Below, one piece after another: positions 6,145 through 8,396 of a DNA stretch of 8,396 bases (position 1 is the stretch's first letter; every line of letters starts with the position of its first letter). This DNA is from Granulosicoccaceae bacterium. GTDB taxonomy: Bacteria; Pseudomonadota; Gammaproteobacteria; Granulosicoccales; Granulosicoccaceae. The translations under genes and the position numbers were made by a program. The stretch lies in the NCBI GenBank assembly GCA_023301405.1, contig JALZUX010000583.1, positions 1 to 8,396 of the forward strand. The letters run 5' to 3'. The notes under the pieces were generated by a model. It searched no databases. It was not told the origin of the DNA and saw only the letters and a list, made by a program, of their open reading frames with translations.

Positions 6145-6450
6145 GTGAACGTTATTCCGGTTGATCTTCGTGCGCTGGATACACTAGGTAAAGTTGCGGT
6201 TGTCGCTATTGCGACGCTTAGCATATTGATACTGGCGGCATTTTTCCTGTGGGAATTACTGATCTCGAGTTTGAAGGTAGCATTGAGTGGTGTCTCACCT
6301 CTTCCGTACAGTACGCCCGGTATTGTCAGGGCTCATCTGATTGGGCGTACTGCCTATCAAGCAAAAACCCCGTTATGGAAGCCGACGATCATTGCGATCA
6401 AAGCACAAGCAATGAAAAGTTGGGGAGTTTATGGGTTATTTAGAAGGTGA
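6145..6450 (+). CDS. Possible small single-pass membrane protein, unrecognised
   Basis: This 101-residue frame starts at GTG, with AAGGG (6132-6136) 8 bases upstream. One clear hydrophobic stretch at about 17-40 is long enough to cross the membrane. It follows a short polar N-terminus and is followed by a basic, aromatic tail (R62, R67, K73, K79, K86, K91, R100-R101), which would favour a cytoplasmic C-terminus. I do not recognise the family. It starts 72 bases after the fusion gene on the same strand, so it could ride on that transcript, although the products seem unrelated. Another frame (6249-6443) is also open across its second half, so a chance ORF or a frame-disrupted relic is possible. 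The ribosome site and the single hydrophobic segment are the only positive evidence. Confidence 0.38.
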   Translation: MNVIPVDLRALDTLGKVAVVAIATLSILILAAFFLWELLISSLKVALSGVSPLPYSTPGIVRAHLIGRTAYQAKTPLWKPTIIAIKAQAMKSWGVYGLFRR

Positions 6451-6557
6451 TAATCCAGCCACTTTCATACTTTGCAGATCTAAGCAGTCAAGAGGCCAAG
6501 GTCGTGAATGGCGGGCGATACTGGTCTGCTGAACTTAATGGGTTAACAAAGGCATAG
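6447..6557 (+). CDS. Very short ORF overlapping the end of the small membrane ORF; doubtful
   Basis: GTG at 6447 overlaps the preceding stop (GTGA) and opens 36 codons ending in TAG at 6555-6557, inside the terminator hairpin. The peptide ends VVNGGRYWSAELNGLTKA, which looks like ordinary protein sequence, and it lies in the same frame as the open stretch 6249-6443 after one TAG (6441-6443). It could be a coupled micro-ORF, the tail of a decayed gene, or chance. It has no properly spaced ribosome site and matches no family I recognise. Confidence 0.15.
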   Translation: MIIQPLSYFADLSSQEAKVVNGGRYWSAELNGLTKA

Positions 6558-6571
6558 AGAGTCTATGCCTT
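6549..6571 (-). terminator. Hairpin terminator of the minus-strand exported protein gene
   Basis: AAGGCATAGA (6549-6558) and TCTATGCCTT (6562-6571) form a perfect 10-bp stem with a 3-base loop, 25 bases past the stop of the minus-strand gene. On that strand the stem runs into GCCTTTGTTAACC, a short U-rich tail, which fits an intrinsic terminator. From the plus strand only two T residues follow, then AAC, so termination of rightward transcription would be weak. Confidence 0.6.
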
Positions 6572-6595
6572 AACAGCAACCCTTAACGGTTGTTC

Positions 6596-8396
6596 TTACT
6601 TTGCGAAACGCCTAGTGATTTTGTTTTTGATTGCTTTGCGTCTAAGCCATAAAGATGCCCCACCAAAAATAACTAGCAGAAACTTTAGTGAGTCAAAAGT
6701 TCCGCCGCCACTATTACCACCAGATTCCGCGTCGGTAATTTCATTGGCACTTCGATCGGTAACGACTGTGATGGCTTGCTCGCCTTGCCGTGTGTAGGTT
6801 TCGTTTAAAATTTTAATTGCAGCTATACCACCGTCTTGGTTCACTACCACATCGATTTCTCTTTCTCCGTAAGGGCAAGATGAACTAGCCATCAGTTTAG
6901 TGCCATTACTCCATGATAGCTCGCAGCGAATGCCTGCTCTGTTGGTCCACCAAATTTTATCGGCGGTTTGCTCAAGAGTGACGTAATGCCAGTTGTTCAA
7001 AATAGGAGAGCGCACATACTGGCCAGCGACATTTAGGCTGGAGACAGTTTTCACCTCAATGTGCGATGCACCATTATTTAACAATCCTTCGATCTGCGGT
7101 GTAGACGTTGAGTATGTCTTGCAAGCACCTCCGCCTGCACTATGCTCACAAAGCTCTACTAAATAACCTTGGGCAATTTCGATTGATGATATCGCATCGT
7201 TTCCCACAGGTGATTGGCGTACATCACCAAAGCCATGTGTTCCCTGTGCTAAGCCCCAAGCCAAGTCGCTGTAATTGCTTCCCGTATAGAGCTTTACCGG
7301 TTTATTGGCAAACTTAGAGTAGTTGAATCTTTCTGAAACACTTGGAGATGCATCGTAAAATCGCTTGTTTACCGCTTCTGCATAGTAGTCCGCTTCACGC
7401 CCTGGTGGTCGGGTGAAATCTGCTGGCCAGTTCGTTGCTGAAAACCATTGATGTGATGTTTTCTCTAGTTCAAACTCTGGAAATTCCCTAAGAAACAGGT
7501 GATGGAAGTATTCGTGTTGCATCCATTGTGGGTGATACAAGCGACGCTCTATCTCTGAGGTATCTCCGGTTCCTAAATGCAGTGGCTTTTTGAGTATCCA
7601 GCGATCATCCATCATGAAGACCATGCGTTCCTCAAACCGGTTTGTTGCGCTACTAATAAATTCAAAGCCTGTGAACTCTGGGTCTTCAGGTATGTTACTT
7701 GGATAAACTAGCCAGTACATATCAGATGAATCTTTCACAGCGTCTGATAAATTATTCAGAAGCGCAGCGGTGTTATTAAGCCCTATCCATCGACCAGTAG
7801 GCCTAGGTGAGCTTACAGCAGCGCAGGTTTCTTCCTCTGTGACAAACCGTAATTGAAGGTGCTGCTCGCCGCTGGTAAGCGCATGCATGTATTGTTGTAG
7901 CAACTGCGCCCCTTGACGAAGGACAAAATAATCGTTGTCTTCGATAAGAGGATTAATAGTATGGCTGACTTCTCGTGTTTCAGTGCGCTCAGTATTGGTC
8001 GGCTGAAACCCTACAGCGCAATCTACTGTAACGATGGTCAAAGTGAGTGGCTGGCTTTTCTTTCCTTGATTGGCTAATCCTTGTCGAGTTATCTCGTCAA
8101 GCATGCGAATGCCGTAGTAGCCTGCTGGTCGACCCAAATTCAAACCGGTCGGAAAGGTTGCGCCACTCCAAGCTGCACTGGTGAAAGGGTACTGCGCGAT
8201 GATTTCATCAATAAGCACTCTGGCAGTGGCGAAGTCACCAGCCACAACAGCATCTTCGGCAGCCAGAAAGGCTTGTGCGACATCTTGCGTTATCTGTGGA
8301 AACTGACTACGCCCACCGTTTTGTGAGTAGAAAGTTTCTAGTTGATTAGCGGTATCATTCTCTATGGGAACGACGACTGGGCCGGTCTGTGCGTGC
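6596..8396 (-). CDS. Exported protein with HEYFH zinc-protease-like motif and GlyGly-CTERM-like tail, 5' end cut by the window
   Basis: The frame is open from its TAA (6598-6596) to the right edge, so 599 residues are visible and the GTG at 8245-8243 is not the start. The first residues, H-A-Q-T-G-P-V-V-V-P, look like the region just after a signal peptide (A-x-A cleavage), so little is missing. Residues about 37-70 resemble a TPR-like helix pair. HEYFH at 294-298 (7516-7502) matches the HExxH zinc motif. Possible third ligands are His315 (SHQWF), Glu334 and Glu340 (in EADYYAE). Four Cys at about 416, 425, 491 and 507 could form disulfides. The C-terminus is GGNSGGG (559-565), a hydrophobic segment (566-584), then RRKAIKNK and RR: a GlyGly-CTERM-like rhombosortase signal. 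The family is not recognised; a surface-anchored metallopeptidase is inferred. It ends convergently with the plus-strand genes, before a hairpin terminator. Confidence 0.75.
   Translation of the reverse strand, partial: HAQTGPVVVPIENDTANQLETFYSQNGGRSQFPQITQDVAQAFLAAEDAVVAGDFATARVLIDEIIAQYPFTSAAWSGATFPTGLNLGRPAGYYGIRMLDEITRQGLANQGKKSQPLTLTIVTVDCAVGFQPTNTERTETREVSHTINPLIEDNDYFVLRQGAQLLQQYMHALTSGEQHLQLRFVTEEETCAAVSSPRPTGRWIGLNNTAALLNNLSDAVKDSSDMYWLVYPSNIPEDPEFTGFEFISSATNRFEERMVFMMDDRWILKKPLHLGTGDTSEIERRLYHPQWMQHEYFHHLFLREFPEFELEKTSHQWFSATNWPADFTRPPGREADYYAEAVNKRFYDASPSVSERFNYSKFANKPVKLYTGSNYSDLAWGLAQGTHGFGDVRQSPVGNDAISSIEIAQGYLVELCEHSAGGGACKTYSTSTPQIEGLLNNGASHIEVKTVSSLNVAGQYVRSPILNNWHYVTLEQTADKIWWTNRAGIRCELSWSNGTKLMASSSCPYGEREIDVVVNQDGGIAAIKILNETYTRQGEQAITVVTDRSANEITDAESGGNSGGGTFDSLKFLLVIFGGASLWLRRKAIKNKITRRFAK

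Noticed and set aside
6596..8245. Start of the exported protein at GTG 8245
   Set aside because: The same frame continues without a stop to the window edge, and the upstream residues look like the start of a mature exported protein.
1..8396. Mobile element, phage defence system, tRNA or CRISPR array
   Set aside because: No transposase, integrase, direct-repeat array, tRNA-like cloverleaf or defence-type domain was seen. The repeats present are short regulatory-type palindromes.

Overview
The window looks like part of a chromosome from a marine-type gammaproteobacterium. The genus cannot be named from sequence alone. Base composition is moderate, ribosome binding sites are ordinary GGAG types, and the right-hand gene ends in a GlyGly-CTERM-like tail, a sorting signal known mainly from gammaproteobacteria. 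There are no rRNA or tRNA genes, insertion sequences, CRISPR arrays or phage genes.

Left and centre (about 1-6072) form one divergent metabolic cluster. Leftward genes: a glutamine-synthetase-fold ligase (1067-2545), then a class II glutamine amidotransferase of the GlxB/MgsA type (38-973). The usual partners of such a subunit (GlxC/MgsB and GlxD/MgsC) would be expected just beyond the left edge. Rightward genes: a GntR/FadR-type regulator (2978-3673) and an 800-residue fusion (3670-6072). The fusion carries a degenerate DUF1989-like half, a complete DUF1989 domain and a GcvT-type aminomethyltransferase domain. The 432-bp gap between the two arms holds an AT-rich promoter zone, a TACCAAT-N8-ATTGGTA palindrome likely to be the regulator's operator, and an inverted repeat in the probable leader of the ligase mRNA. 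A possible 11-codon leader ORF ends in an ATGA overlap with the regulator, which has no good ribosome site of its own. The regulator in turn overlaps the fusion by TTGA, so the rightward arm may be translated as a coupled chain.

Inferred function: the ligase has lost both acidic residues of the classical ammonium site, so it probably gamma-glutamylates an organic amine. The amidotransferase would belong to an N-methylglutamate-synthase or glutamate-synthase-like complex. The GcvT domain could pass a one-carbon unit to tetrahydrofolate. DUF1989 relatives (CgdA/CgdB) deiminate carboxyguanidine. Together this suggests catabolism of an N-methylated amine or a guanidino/amidino compound under GntR control. 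The substrate is unknown.

Right side (6073-8396) is unrelated. It holds a possible small membrane protein (6145-6450), a doubtful 36-residue ORF overlapping its end, a strong hairpin terminator (6549-6571), and on the minus strand a large exported protein cut off by the right edge. That protein has an HEYFH zinc-protease-like motif and a C-terminal Gly-rich/hydrophobic/basic anchor.
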